A stretch of 64,000 nt of DNA from Sedimenticola_A sp040506895 (GTDB taxonomy: Bacteria; Pseudomonadota; Gammaproteobacteria; Chromatiales; Chromatiaceae). Made by a program: the position numbers and the translations under genes. Positions 43,451 to 52,661 of the stretch are shown here, piece by piece; the stretch's first letter is position 1, and every line of letters begins with the position of its first letter. The notes under the pieces are model-generated. The model had not been told where the DNA came from. It made no database searches and worked only from the letters and a program-made list of their open reading frames with translations. The stretch is from the NCBI GenBank assembly GCA_040506895.1, contig JBEVVY010000001.1, positions 992,001 to 1,056,000 on the forward strand, read 5' to 3'.

Positions 43451-44231
43451 CGGAAAGCGCCCGGTTGACGTAGACATCATAGCGGGTATTCGGACTCTCG
43501 ATACTGAAGCCCGGCTTCTCGTCACCGACGAAACCGGCCTTCGCCGGTCGCTTCACCACCACCCTGGCAACGGCACATTCACGTGCGGCCTGAAGCAACC
43601 GTGCACTGTCCGTGTCAGCACCGACGATCTCCTGGAAAAGCCGCATCTCCTTCTTCACCAGGGCCGATTTGTCGCGGTGTGGGTACATGGGATCCATGTA
43701 GATCACCTGGGGTCGCCGGCTCTCTTCCAGCGCAGCCAGGTAATCTGCCGCATCACCCTGCACCAGCGTCATCCTGCCGGCGATCTCCGCGGTCCCATGG
43801 TCATCCCTGGCACGCCTCAACCCATCCTCGAGCAGTGCAGCAACAATCGGTGAACGTTCCACCAGGGTAACCCGGCACCCCAGTGTCGCCAGCACGAAGG
43901 CGTCCTTCCCCATGCCGGCCGTGGCATCCAGAACCGATGGGGTAACCCCCTTTTTCAGTCCTATCGCCCGGGCAAGTGGCTGTCCCCTGCCTCCTCCATA
44001 CTTCCGCCGGTGGGCGCTCTTACCTTCGACAAAGTCCACGTAGACCGCTCCAGGGGCCTTTGGCCCGACCTGTCGAAGCTCCAGCCGTTCACGGGTCCTG
44101 ACCAGCTGGAATTTCCCCTCACCTTCACCTGCTACCTGGACCGGCAGGCCAAGCTGCCTGGAAAGAGAGTCCAGGCCGGCCGAAAGCTCCGGGGTTTCGG
44201 CAACAAGGGAGATGGAAGCGGACAGGGACAA
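43443..44231 (-). CDS. rsmJ: 16S rRNA (guanine-1516-N2)-methyltransferase
   Basis: A 262-residue methyltransferase. VYVDFVEGKSAHRRKYGGGRGQPLARA-type sequence (split: VYVDFVEGK, HRRKYGGGRGQ) is diagnostic. The SAM motif DATAGMGKDAFVLA, LVERSPIVAALL, and catalytic DPMYPHR follow. The apparent start is a TTG; no internal ATG is well placed before the first conserved strand. It is coupled to rlmG. Confidence 0.93.
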   Translation of the reverse strand: MSLSASISLVAETPELSAGLDSLSRQLGLPVQVAGEGEGKFQLVRTRERLELRQVGPKAPGAVYVDFVEGKSAHRRKYGGGRGQPLARAIGLKKGVTPSVLDATAGMGKDAFVLATLGCRVTLVERSPIVAALLEDGLRRARDDHGTAEIAGRMTLVQGDAADYLAALEESRRPQVIYMDPMYPHRDKSALVKKEMRLFQEIVGADTDSARLLQAARECAVARVVVKRPAKAGFVGDEKPGFSIESPNTRYDVYVNRALSDA

Positions 44232-44359
44232 GGGCTGCTCTTGAAAGAAGTGAAAACAACTATTTTACCTCTTCCCGACCGCCAGTGCAGCGCAGGTAAT
44301 ACACTTCCTAACCGCCTCAACTAGACTTTATCAGTAGGAAAGCAGCTATTTTTAGAGCC

Positions 44360-44686
44360 ATGGGCATCAACATCACCCCTCCCAGCGACGACGCCAAGCT
44401 CCAGGCACTCAATCAGCCAGCACCGGCCAGGGCTGCAGAGGCCAAGCCGGTTACCGAACTGGAAGAGACAGAGCGCCCGGCACCCGTCTCGGAGCAGCGG
44501 GAACACGATACCCGCGACAAGGGGGAACGCCGTATCGAACAGCGCAGAAAAAAGCAGGACAAGGTCTACCTCGATACCCGAAACCACCATGAGCGACGCA
44601 CGTTGAAACGGCGCAAAGAGGATCGTGAGGAACCTTCCGAGAAGAGAGAGACAGACACCTCGAAAGGCATCGATGTCATGGCGTGA
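44360..44686 (+). CDS. Highly charged hypothetical protein
   Basis: A 108-residue protein with over 45% charged residues. An Ala/Pro/Glu-rich first half leads to an Arg/Lys/Glu-rich second half (ERRIEQRRKKQDKVYLDTRNHHERRTLKRRKEDRE, shown by its parts ERRIEQRRKKQ and HHERRTLKRRKED). It is probably disordered or helical. No family is recognised. It lies between rsmJ (divergent) and the next hypothetical gene. Confidence 0.55.
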   Translation: MGINITPPSDDAKLQALNQPAPARAAEAKPVTELEETERPAPVSEQREHDTRDKGERRIEQRRKKQDKVYLDTRNHHERRTLKRRKEDREEPSEKRETDTSKGIDVMA

Positions 44687-44791
44687 AACGCCGGATCATG
44701 CTGACACAACATGCACACGCTTCCTGCATGAACAGGTATCCATCCGTGACAGGGAATCCAACATCACACCACCGATCACAGGAATCCAGTA

Positions 44792-45493
44792 ATGGATGAA
44801 CTCATTTTCATCGCTATTTTCTGTGGCACTATCGTCCTTGCCGTTATCCTGATCTACCTTGTCTCCAACCTCCTCGAACGGCGACGCCAGGCAGAACTGG
44901 TATCCCGGGCGGCTCTGCTTGGATTCAAAGATGTGCAGCCGGAGGAATTCAGGCCAAGGGAGATGTTCCCCGAGCTTCTGCTGCTGAAGCAGGCTCACCC
45001 GACCAATGATCTACTGTTGAAGCGTGAAGCGTCTGGCCGACTCCCGTCACAGTATATCTTCGATATCGAACTCCACGGGGGCCAGGGGCAGAGTGAAAAA
45101 ATGACCGTTTTCCTGCTCCATGCAGCGGATCTCGACCTGCCCCCGTTCCTGTTGAAAGGCCGGGACAAAACGCGTTTCACCGCCCGCTTGATTCACGACG
45201 TCACCCGGGCCACCCAATCCTGGCTGCATCATTACAAGGCGGTATCGGTCGATGCGCCTGAACAGTTCACCCGTCAGTACGAGTTACTCTCACCTGAAAC
45301 CAACCCGGGGCTCAGGTCATACTTCACTCAAAATTTGACCAATACCGTCGCATCAAAACCGGGATGGCAGGTAGAAGGCGTAGGACAGTGGTTGCTGCTC
45401 TACCAACGCGGGATAGTTGTCAGACCATCCGGGCTGACAGACTTCGTGACGGAGTGCCAGGCAATAGCACGCCTGTTTTCACATGAGAACTGA
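44792..45493 (+). CDS. Membrane-anchored hypothetical protein
   Basis: A 233-residue protein. One N-terminal membrane helix (about 5-28, FIAIFCGTIVLAVILIYLV) precedes a soluble mixed alpha/beta domain with no motif I recognise (YIFDIELHGGQGQSEKMTVFLL, WQVEGVGQWLLLYQRG). The ATG follows CAGGAATCC. It is convergent with the thioredoxin-like gene, eight bases apart. Confidence 0.6.
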   Translation: MDELIFIAIFCGTIVLAVILIYLVSNLLERRRQAELVSRAALLGFKDVQPEEFRPREMFPELLLLKQAHPTNDLLLKREASGRLPSQYIFDIELHGGQGQSEKMTVFLLHAADLDLPPFLLKGRDKTRFTARLIHDVTRATQSWLHHYKAVSVDAPEQFTRQYELLSPETNPGLRSYFTQNLTNTVASKPGWQVEGVGQWLLLYQRGIVVRPSGLTDFVTECQAIARLFSHEN

Positions 45494-45501
45494 GCGGGAC
45501 A

Positions 45502-46530
45502 CTAGTTCCAGATATCCACGTCCTTTCCCTGTTCGCGGATGTGTTCGGCCCGCTGCGAAATAAAGCGCTGGAAGCTGGGCTCCTTCCGGTAGCCCTCACC
45601 GGCCACGTAGTCGAAGATCGATTCGGTGTGAAATCGTTTGAAGAAGGCCTCTGAACGGATCACCTCCTCGCCCGCAGGGTTGAACAGTACGATGGTCGGT
45701 GCATAGGCAACCCCAAGCTCGGCAGCCCAGGCCCTGGCACTCATCTTCCGTCCATCCGGGGTGATCACATCATCCCCGGACCACATATCAAGCTGTACCG
45801 CGTCGAACCTTTTCAGCTGTTCCGTCACACCCTTGTCGCTCAGAACATAACCATGCAGCCGGTCACAATTGGGGCACTGCCCCTGTTCGAAGAAAACAGC
45901 GAGGGGTTTACCCGTGGTACGCCTCATATCGCGCAGTCCGGTATTGAAGAAAGCCTGGCGATTGAGCTTTGCTGAAGATTTTTCCGGTCGGTTGCCTGCA
46001 AGGTAAGCACGATAGGAGATCTCCTTCTCCTTCTTGCCGATCACGTAATCCAAGGCAACCTTGAAGGTCTGAGGGGGAACATAGCCGTTGAGACGGAGAA
46101 TCACCCTGCCGCTCTCATCGAAGAAGAGCAGCGTCGGGGTGAACTGTACCCGCAGGGCAGCCGCAAAGTTCTTCTCCGTGGTCTCACTGCCATCAAGGCC
46201 GATAACCTCGCGGTCACCCCACATGTTCAGTTCGATCACATCGAGATGCTGTTGCATGGTCTCGGCAATGTCCTTCTGGGAGAGATTGCGCTCCACCATC
46301 AGGTTGCAGTAGGGACACCCCTCCTGGTGGAAGATGACCAGAACCCGTTTGCCCTCGGCAGCAGCCTCCTGCACATCCTCCCTGAAATCGAGAAAGCTCT
46401 CCTTGAACCACTCAGGGTAGACCGTGGTCTTGGCGCCGAGGTAACGGCCCAGCTCTTTCTCTTCGGCGACTGTCCCCGGAACAGAAATGGGCAGGATGAG
46501 GAGAAGCAGCAATAAGCGTAGAAAAATCAT
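45502..46530 (-). CDS. Periplasmic protein with two thioredoxin-like domains (SoxW-like)
   Basis: A 342-residue exported protein. The signal peptide is LLLLLLILPISVPG. Two tandem thioredoxin-like domains each keep a CxxC. Domain 1 has FHQEGCPYCNLM and FTPTLLFFDESG with the cis-Pro. Domain 2 has FEQGQCPNCDRL and YAPTIVLFNPAG. This is the SoxW/thioredoxin-related pattern in duplicate. A thiol-disulfide role in the envelope is inferred. The ATG at 46530 gives a standard signal peptide. Confidence 0.83.
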   Translation of the reverse strand: MIFLRLLLLLLILPISVPGTVAEEKELGRYLGAKTTVYPEWFKESFLDFREDVQEAAAEGKRVLVIFHQEGCPYCNLMVERNLSQKDIAETMQQHLDVIELNMWGDREVIGLDGSETTEKNFAAALRVQFTPTLLFFDESGRVILRLNGYVPPQTFKVALDYVIGKKEKEISYRAYLAGNRPEKSSAKLNRQAFFNTGLRDMRRTTGKPLAVFFEQGQCPNCDRLHGYVLSDKGVTEQLKRFDAVQLDMWSGDDVITPDGRKMSARAWAAELGVAYAPTIVLFNPAGEEVIRSEAFFKRFHTESIFDYVAGEGYRKEPSFQRFISQRAEHIREQGKDVDIWN

Positions 46531-46645
46531 GGATAGAGTCTCTTCAAAGATGAAAGCGCACACATCTAAGATCAGCATATAAGCCGATGGTCAGCAATTG
46601 TGGTTTTCGCTATATTGGTACTGACATTCACCAGCGAGGCGAGCC

Positions 46646-46894
46646 ATGAAAATCAATATCGAACTGGACATCACCCCGGAGGAGTTTCGAAAAGTGATGG
46701 GCTGGCCTGACGTATCCGGGCTGCACGAGGAGATGCTTGCAAAGTTCAAGGAGCAGATGGAGGCGGGTGTCGAGGGTTACGATCCACTGAGCCTGCTGAA
46801 GCCCTACTTCGCACAGTCCACCAACTCCATGGAGGGCTTCCAGAAGATGATGCAGGGGATGATGGAGGGATATTTTTCCAAGGGTGGTAAATAG
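46646..46894 (+). CDS. DUF6489-family small protein
   Basis: An 82-residue protein starting MKINIELDITPEEFRKVMGWPDV, read here as KINIELDITPEEF and GWPDV. It has a Met-rich helical C terminus (FQKMMQGMMEGYF). This is the pattern of DUF6489 proteins, found in marine proteobacteria. GCGAGGCGAGCC precedes the ATG. Function unknown. Confidence 0.7.
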   Translation: MKINIELDITPEEFRKVMGWPDVSGLHEEMLAKFKEQMEAGVEGYDPLSLLKPYFAQSTNSMEGFQKMMQGMMEGYFSKGGK

Positions 46895-46900
46895 TATTCC

Positions 46901-47236
46901 CTACAGTTTCTCCAGCAGCCGCACCACCGCTTTCAGTTTTTCATCCTCTTCCAGGGCGCCCTCCCAGAAAGGGTACTCCACGCCCTCGCCCTCTTCACCG
47001 ATAACCAGCAGTGCCTTGAACGCTCCGCTCTCCGAGGGGACCGGATGCGGCTCGGGGATACCCAGCTCCGTCAGGGCACTCATCAGCGCAGCCTCCTGCT
47101 CACCACTCAGCCGGCCTTCAACGGGCTCATGGGTGGTATAGGTGCCGGTATTGGAGATGTAGTTACCCACGCTGTCGATCTCCACCGAGAAAGCGTAGTC
47201 CTCTTCGCCTACGACCTGGAATCTTACGGGAATCAT
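46901..47236 (-). CDS. Hypothetical acidic protein
   Basis: A 111-residue protein beginning at ATG 47236, which has AGGGAGG seven bases upstream. It is acidic, with VRFQVVGEEDYAFSVEID and FWEGALEEDEKLKAVVRLLE. No family is recognised. It is convergent with the DUF6489 gene, six bases apart. Confidence 0.6.
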   Translation of the reverse strand: MIPVRFQVVGEEDYAFSVEIDSVGNYISNTGTYTTHEPVEGRLSGEQEAALMSALTELGIPEPHPVPSESGAFKALLVIGEEGEGVEYPFWEGALEEDEKLKAVVRLLEKL

Positions 47237-47381
47237 GGCCAGCCTCCCTTTTCTTGCCATTCACCCTGAAATTTAGCAGAAAACCGCCCGGGAGGATTTC
47301 AGGGGACGACCGGTGCATGGAACAGCATACGGGGGAGGAGTGGTCTGCTTACACTGGAGAAGCGGATATTTCCCGTGGAGA

Positions 47382-49220
47382 CTACAGTTCGTCCTGGGTG
47401 CAGGTTCTGTTGCGGCCGCTGTTCTTGGCCTGGTAGAGGGCCTTGTCTGCACGCTGGAAAATGTCCGCCTGCTCATCGTCGCCACCGGCCTGGGCCACAC
47501 CGCAGGAGATGGTGATGGGCACCCGTTTCTCGCCGGCATGAAATCCCTTCTCCTCGATGGCGGTGCGGATCTTTTCCGCCACCTCCCTGGCACCCTGAAG
47601 ATCGATCTCCGGTAACAGCACCACGAACTCCTCACCACCGTAACGGGCCGGAAAATCCGCATCACGCAGCATGCAGCCGATCTGCTCACCGATGACGTGA
47701 AGCACCTTGTCTCCCGCGTTATGGCCATAGGTGTCGTTGATTCCCTTGAAGAAATCGACGTCGAGAACGATCAGGCTGAGTGGGGAATCGTAACGCCTCC
47801 AGCGGGCATACTCCTGCTCCATGCGCACATCGAAGGCGTGTCGGTTGTTGAGTCCGGTAAGGGCATCGGTAAAGGCCTGGGTCCGTGCCTCGTCGACCTT
47901 GCGTTTCAGATCGAGAGACTCCTGCTCCATCTCCTGCAGCCGCCCCTTCAGCCCCTCGATATCCTTTTCGAACTGCTCGACCCGCAGGTCTTCTTCCGAG
48001 CGGTGCTCACGGAGACGCTCCTGGATCAGGCGCAGGCGGTCCGAAACGGTCGACTTCAATTCGTCCAGATCGCTGGCATCTGCCACCGAGGCATGCAGAC
48101 CGGAGACTTCGCTGTTTACATGATCGCCAAACCGGCGACTGCCCTCGTAGATCTCCCGCCCCTGGTCACTCACACCTACCAGTTCGATATCCAGGGCCTG
48201 GAGCTGCTGTGTCAGTTGCAGCAGAAAACGCTCGACCTCCTGCCGCTCACTCTCCGCATCGCGGCCTGCCTGGCCGACAATACCCGCCATTTGTTCAAGG
48301 ATGCCGGGTATCACGTCTTCAGCGACGCCTTCCGCCAGCTGCCCTTTCAGCGCGGTCACTTCCGGCTCGAGGGCCTCTGGCAGATCCATCTGCTCGAGCA
48401 GTGTCAGCAGCGCGTAGTCCGCACCGAACGTGATCTCCTTGGGGATCTGCAGGATCTCGGAAAGCTCTTTCACCAGGCTGGTCAGGGCCCGTTCGGTGGT
48501 GGCATTGCGTGCCCGCACGGAGAGACCACCCAGCCTTTTGCCCCAGTGCTCCACGTGACGCAGACGATCGATGAGTTCCAGGAGCAGTCCCCCGGCGATC
48601 TCGACTGCCGCCATCTCCTCCTGGCCCGGCGGTGGCGCTGTCTCCTGTTCCGGGGCAGCCGGACGGGACTCGGCTTCCGGGGGTTGTTCAGCCCGGTGCT
48701 CCTCAGTCTCCCCCTTGTTGAAAAACCGGCCCAGGAGCCCGCTCTTCTTCTCTTCGTCTTCCGGTTTCGGTGCCGCCTGCAGACCCTCGATCACTAGGGC
48801 GCGCAACGCAGAAAGGTGGCTCTCATCGAGTGTGGAGGATTTCAGTTGCCCCCTGAGCGCCTTCACCTGCCTGCGCAGGGAGACAGGAAACGGCGCCTCG
48901 TCGAGTACCCGCACCAGCGCTTCGGAAAGCGGTGCAAGGTCCACCTCCTTGGCCTGCTGCTTGGGAAGCTTGTCGGCAAAATCGGTAATGGCATCCACCA
49001 TTTTCTGGATGCTCTTGATATTACGTTCGCCACGCACACGGTTGCGAAGGTCCTCGAGGCGGTTGTCGAGTTTCCGGTCACGACCGTCGCCGACAAAGCT
49101 GAGGTGTGAAATACATCGTTTCAGGGCCGACTCGGCAAGCTCCCAGGACTTCTCCTTGCGCTCGAGCTCCTCAAGGCTCTTGAGATATTTCTCCTTCCAG
49201 TCAGTCTCGAACATAGCCAT
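47382..49220 (-). CDS. DgcP-like diguanylate cyclase
   Basis: A 612-residue cytosolic protein. The N terminus (FETDWKEKYLKSLEELERKE) matches the Pseudomonas DgcP type. A long helical region with an acidic Pro/Glu linker (about 185-215) and coiled coils follows. The GGDEF domain at about 445-610 has DVDFFKGINDTYGHNAGD and ARYGGEEFVVLLPE. The GGEEF is intact, so synthesis of c-di-GMP is likely. In Pseudomonas this type acts at the cell pole; extending that here is inference. It follows gabD by six bases. Confidence 0.88.
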   Translation of the reverse strand: MAMFETDWKEKYLKSLEELERKEKSWELAESALKRCISHLSFVGDGRDRKLDNRLEDLRNRVRGERNIKSIQKMVDAITDFADKLPKQQAKEVDLAPLSEALVRVLDEAPFPVSLRRQVKALRGQLKSSTLDESHLSALRALVIEGLQAAPKPEDEEKKSGLLGRFFNKGETEEHRAEQPPEAESRPAAPEQETAPPPGQEEMAAVEIAGGLLLELIDRLRHVEHWGKRLGGLSVRARNATTERALTSLVKELSEILQIPKEITFGADYALLTLLEQMDLPEALEPEVTALKGQLAEGVAEDVIPGILEQMAGIVGQAGRDAESERQEVERFLLQLTQQLQALDIELVGVSDQGREIYEGSRRFGDHVNSEVSGLHASVADASDLDELKSTVSDRLRLIQERLREHRSEEDLRVEQFEKDIEGLKGRLQEMEQESLDLKRKVDEARTQAFTDALTGLNNRHAFDVRMEQEYARWRRYDSPLSLIVLDVDFFKGINDTYGHNAGDKVLHVIGEQIGCMLRDADFPARYGGEEFVVLLPEIDLQGAREVAEKIRTAIEEKGFHAGEKRVPITISCGVAQAGGDDEQADIFQRADKALYQAKNSGRNRTCTQDEL

Positions 49221-49226
49221 TGCGGG

Positions 49227-50681
49227 TCAACCGATGTCCATGCAGAGATACTTGATCTCGAGGTACTCATCCAGTCCGTACCTGGAGCCTTCCCTGCCGA
49301 TACCGGACTGTTTTACACCGCCGAAGGGGGCTACTGCGGTCGAGAGAATACCGGCATTGATGCCGACCATACCGTACTCCAACGCCTCGGATACGCGCCA
49401 TACGCGCCCAAGATCATTACTGTAGAAGTAGGCGGCAAGGCCGTACTCGGTATCGTTGGCCATGGCGATGGCCTCCTCCTCCGTGGTGAAGCGGAACAGT
49501 GGCGCCAGGGGACCGAAGGTCTCCTCGCTGGCGCAGAGCATTTCCGAATTCACATCGGTAATGAGTGTCGGTTCGAAGAAGGTGCCACCTCTGCTGTGAC
49601 GGTGGCCACCGACAATGACATTGGCGCCCTTGGCCAGGGCATCCTCGATCTGGTGCTCCACCTTCTCCACCGCCGCTTCGTTGATCAGCGGCCCCTGGTT
49701 CACCCCCTCTTCGTTACCATCGCCCACCTGCAGCGTCTTCACCTTCTCTGCGAGCTTCTCGGCGAACGCATCGTAGATCCCATCCTGCACCAGGAAACGG
49801 TTGGTGCAGACACAGGTCTGACCGCTGTTGCGGTACTTGGAGGCCAGCGCACCCTCGACCGCATCGTCCAGATCGGCATCGTCGAAGACGATAAACGGTG
49901 CATTGCCCCCCAGTTCGAGGGATAGCTTCTTGAGACTCTCGGCGCACTGCTTCATAAGCAGCTTGCCGACGGCCGTCGAGCCGGTAAAAGAGAGTTTGCG
50001 CACCGTGGGGTTGGAGGTCAGTTCGCCACCGATCTCCCGGGGGTCGCCGGTGATCACGTTGAGCACACCTGCCGGCATACCCGCCCGCTCGGCCAATTCG
50101 CACAGCGCAAAAGCTGAATACGGGGTCGCTTCTGCCGGCTTGATCACCATGGTGCAGCCGGCTGCCAACGCGGCCCCTGCCTTGCGGGTGATCATGGCAT
50201 TGGGGAAATTCCACGGGGTGATGGCGGCACAGACACCGATGGGCTGTTTGAGTACCAGGATCCGCTTGTCTGCGAGGTGCTGGGGGATGGTGTCGCCATA
50301 GATGCGCTTCCCCTCTTCTGCAAACCAGTCTATGAACGATGCGCCGTAGGCCACCTCTCCGCGGGACTCGGCAAGGGGCTTGCCCTGCTCGGCAGTCATC
50401 AGGCGTGCCAGGTCTTCACTGTTCTCAAGCATCAGGTCGTGCCATCTGCGCAGGATGGCACCACGCTCTGCCGCGGTAAGACCACGCCAACCGGGCAGTG
50501 CGGTTTCAGCCGCTTCGATGGCCCGGCGTGTCTCTGCAACCCCCATCCTGGGCGTGGTGCCGAGCCGTTCGCCATCGGCCGGGTTGGTGACCTCCATCAC
50601 CGCGTCATCGTCCGCGCTGTGCCAGCTTCCGTCGATATAACACTGCTGGCGGAACAGGGTGCTGTCTTCTAGCTCCATCAT
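49227..50681 (-). CDS. gabD: NAD(P)-dependent succinate-semialdehyde dehydrogenase
   Basis: A 484-residue aldehyde dehydrogenase oxidising succinate semialdehyde to succinate. ITPWNFPNAMITRKAGAALAAG (coenzyme site; shown by ITPWNFPNAMI), catalytic Glu in LELGGNAPFIVF and catalytic Cys in NSGQTCVCTNRF are kept. KQSGIGREG and EYLEIKYL end the protein as in GabD. Overlapping or nearby genes for 4-aminobutyrate transamination are absent. The upstream neighbour dgcP is probably in the same transcript. Confidence 0.93.
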   Translation of the reverse strand: MMELEDSTLFRQQCYIDGSWHSADDDAVMEVTNPADGERLGTTPRMGVAETRRAIEAAETALPGWRGLTAAERGAILRRWHDLMLENSEDLARLMTAEQGKPLAESRGEVAYGASFIDWFAEEGKRIYGDTIPQHLADKRILVLKQPIGVCAAITPWNFPNAMITRKAGAALAAGCTMVIKPAEATPYSAFALCELAERAGMPAGVLNVITGDPREIGGELTSNPTVRKLSFTGSTAVGKLLMKQCAESLKKLSLELGGNAPFIVFDDADLDDAVEGALASKYRNSGQTCVCTNRFLVQDGIYDAFAEKLAEKVKTLQVGDGNEEGVNQGPLINEAAVEKVEHQIEDALAKGANVIVGGHRHSRGGTFFEPTLITDVNSEMLCASEETFGPLAPLFRFTTEEEAIAMANDTEYGLAAYFYSNDLGRVWRVSEALEYGMVGINAGILSTAVAPFGGVKQSGIGREGSRYGLDEYLEIKYLCMDIG

Positions 50682-50720
50682 CCGTTTCCAGGTATAGGTT
50701 TGATGAGTCTGTTGTTGCCG

Positions 50721-51542
50721 TCAGGAGTTGGCTGCCTTCTCCTGTTCTGCATTCTTCTGTTCAGCCTCTTGCGCTGCCAGTCTCTCGGCTTCGGCAATCT
50801 GTTCCGCAGTGAGTTCCGGCTCGGGAGGTTCTTCCTCCAGGTAGGCCCCCTCGGCGTGGCGTGCGATATCTGCCAGGTTCTCTTCGGTCTCAGGCCGTCC
50901 CTTCATACCCTGGGCATGACGTACGACATCTTCCATGTTGAGGTGTTGAGGTTCCTCTTCCTCGGCGGCGGGTTTTTCCTTCTCTGCCGGTTCCGGAGCA
51001 GTCGCGACAGTCTCCTGCGGGGCAGCCGCCTCCTTCTGCTGGGGAAAGTCCACCGGCTCCTCAACCTCTGCCGGGGGCTCCGGCTCCGGGGGTTCGGACG
51101 TCTTCTCCTCTGCAACCGCTTGATCCTCGGCAGCGGGTTTGGCAGCAGTCTCTGCAGGGGGCGTGGGAGCCTCCTGGCGGGGAGTCTCTTCAGGCTGCTC
51201 GGGTTCATGGGGTTTGCTCTCACCCTCGATCGCGTCACGGATCAGGGGGACCGTACTGCGTTGCAGTTCCAGCGCCACATCCTCGGGGCAGAGTGTCTGG
51301 GCACCCTTGGAGAGATGCTGGTGCACCTCCTTGTAGCTCTGGGTCAGGTTGTTGATCAGGGTCGAGGTCTCCACAAAGTGCTTACCCACACCCTGCTTGT
51401 AGTCGTCATACTCCTGATTCAACTCCTCGAGCTGCTGTTTCAACAACTTGCAATCCTTACCGCTGCGCATCTGGTAGGCGATAAAGACGCCGATACCGGC
51501 ACCAGCGGCAAAACTGACCACGAAGATCCAGAATGGACTCAT
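50721..51542 (-). CDS. zapG: ZapG/YhcB-family membrane protein with long acidic tail
   Basis: A 273-residue protein. One N-terminal membrane helix (FWIFVVSFAAGAGIGVFIAYQM) is followed by a coiled coil (LLKQQLEELNQEYDDYK) with the DUF1043 pattern (HFVETSTLINNLTQSYKEVHQHLSKG, here by its parts). The remaining 150 residues are Glu/Pro/Ala-rich and presumably disordered. The family links envelope and cell-division processes. GGAGATGTATTT supports the ATG at 51542. The tail is much longer than in E. coli YhcB (about 130 residues in total). Confidence 0.8.
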   Translation of the reverse strand: MSPFWIFVVSFAAGAGIGVFIAYQMRSGKDCKLLKQQLEELNQEYDDYKQGVGKHFVETSTLINNLTQSYKEVHQHLSKGAQTLCPEDVALELQRSTVPLIRDAIEGESKPHEPEQPEETPRQEAPTPPAETAAKPAAEDQAVAEEKTSEPPEPEPPAEVEEPVDFPQQKEAAAPQETVATAPEPAEKEKPAAEEEEPQHLNMEDVVRHAQGMKGRPETEENLADIARHAEGAYLEEEPPEPELTAEQIAEAERLAAQEAEQKNAEQEKAANS

Positions 51543-51712
51543 AAATACATCTCCAACTCGTCTCACTGGAGTATAACGGCAGGTCCGGCAGCTTTTCCAG
51601 GACCTGGCAGACACTGCTTCCAGGCAGACTCGAGCAGGCCACGGAACGGTTTATGTCACCCCGGCAAAAGGGGTATGATGGCTGTTCTTGCCATCCAAAG
51701 GACGTTCACCCG

Positions 51713-52651
51713 ATGCCCCCTGCCGCTCTGCCAGCCGCCACGGTTCGTACGGGTGTTGCCGCGTCCCTTGGCGCCTACCTGCTGTGGGGCTTCTCACCCC
51801 TCTTCTACCGTCTCCTGGGGGAGGCATCGGCTCTCGAGGTGCTTGCACACCGTGCAGTCTGGTCACTGCTCTTCACCCTCGTGCTGGTCATCCTTGCGGG
51901 AAACATACAGGCACTGGTCAGAATCCTTGCAAACCGCCGGCTCATGGCAATCCTGCTGGCGAGTTCGATACTGGTATCCGTGAACTGGCTGGTCTTTATC
52001 TGGGCGGTGAACAATGAGAAGGCCCTGGAGGCCAGCATGGGCTACTTCATCATGCCCATCGTCATGGTGCTGCTGGGTCGGGTCGTGTTGACAGAGCATC
52101 TCAGCAGGCCGCAGCTGGTATCGGTTCTGCTGACCTTCCTGGGCGTGCTCAACCTGCTGGTGGCACTGGGGCAGCTCCCCTGGGTGGCACTCACCCTGGC
52201 TATCAGTTTCGGCTGTTATGGCCTGGTGAGAAAGATGGCACCGGTGGATTCCCTTCTCGGACTCACCGTGGAGTGCCTGCTGCTGACGCCCATCGCGTTG
52301 CTCTACCTGTTCTACCTTCACAGCGAAGGCAGCATCGTTTTCGGAACAGTCGGCCTGGGTTTCGACCTGCTGCTGGCAAGCTCTGCACTGATGACCGCCC
52401 TGCCGTTGATTCTGTTCACCGCCGGGGCGAAACGACTGCGTTACGCCACTGCCGGCATGCTCTCCTACATCAACCCTTCGATCCAATTTCTGCTGGCGGT
52501 ACTGCTCTTCAGGGAGCCTTTCACAACCACCCACCTGGTGACCTTCTCACTGATCTGGCTGGGGCTGGGCATTTTCAGCCAAGACGCCAGAAAACAGGCC
52601 AGCAACAACGAAAAAAGGCGGCACCAGCCGCCTGTACAATCCGAAGCCTGA
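51713..52651 (+). CDS. rarD: RarD-type EamA-family transporter
   Basis: A 312-residue permease with ten predicted membrane helices. GVAASLGAYLLWGFSPLFYRLL, LAHRAVWSLLF, FIWAVNNEKALEASMGYFIMPI and TAGAKRLRYATAGMLSYINPS are RarD signatures (shown by segment). AAGGA precedes the ATG at 51713. Substrates of this drug/metabolite superfamily branch are uncertain. Its 3' end contains, on the opposite strand, the terminator of the DsrE operon. Confidence 0.88.
   Translation: MPPAALPAATVRTGVAASLGAYLLWGFSPLFYRLLGEASALEVLAHRAVWSLLFTLVLVILAGNIQALVRILANRRLMAILLASSILVSVNWLVFIWAVNNEKALEASMGYFIMPIVMVLLGRVVLTEHLSRPQLVSVLLTFLGVLNLLVALGQLPWVALTLAISFGCYGLVRKMAPVDSLLGLTVECLLLTPIALLYLFYLHSEGSIVFGTVGLGFDLLLASSALMTALPLILFTAGAKRLRYATAGMLSYINPSIQFLLAVLLFREPFTTTHLVTFSLIWLGLGIFSQDARKQASNNEKRRHQPPVQSEA
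52611..52633 (-). terminator. Rho-independent terminator of the sigma/anti-sigma/DsrE operon, inside rarD
   Basis: The stem AGGCGGC (52616-52622) with GCCGCCT (52627-52633) has an ACCA loop. On the minus strand it is followed directly by TTTTTT (52611-52616). It lies within the last codons of the convergent rarD gene, 29 bases past the DsrE stop. Confidence 0.85.
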
Positions 52652-52661
52652 TGGTGTGTCT

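Noticed and set aside
47697..48797. Plus-strand open frame of 366 codons
   Set aside because: It is antisense to the DgcP-like gene.
51654..51673. Partial match (GTCACCCCGGCAAAAGG) to the REP-like repeat
   Set aside because: Only half a hairpin is present and it lies next to the rarD start; it is too short to call as a copy.
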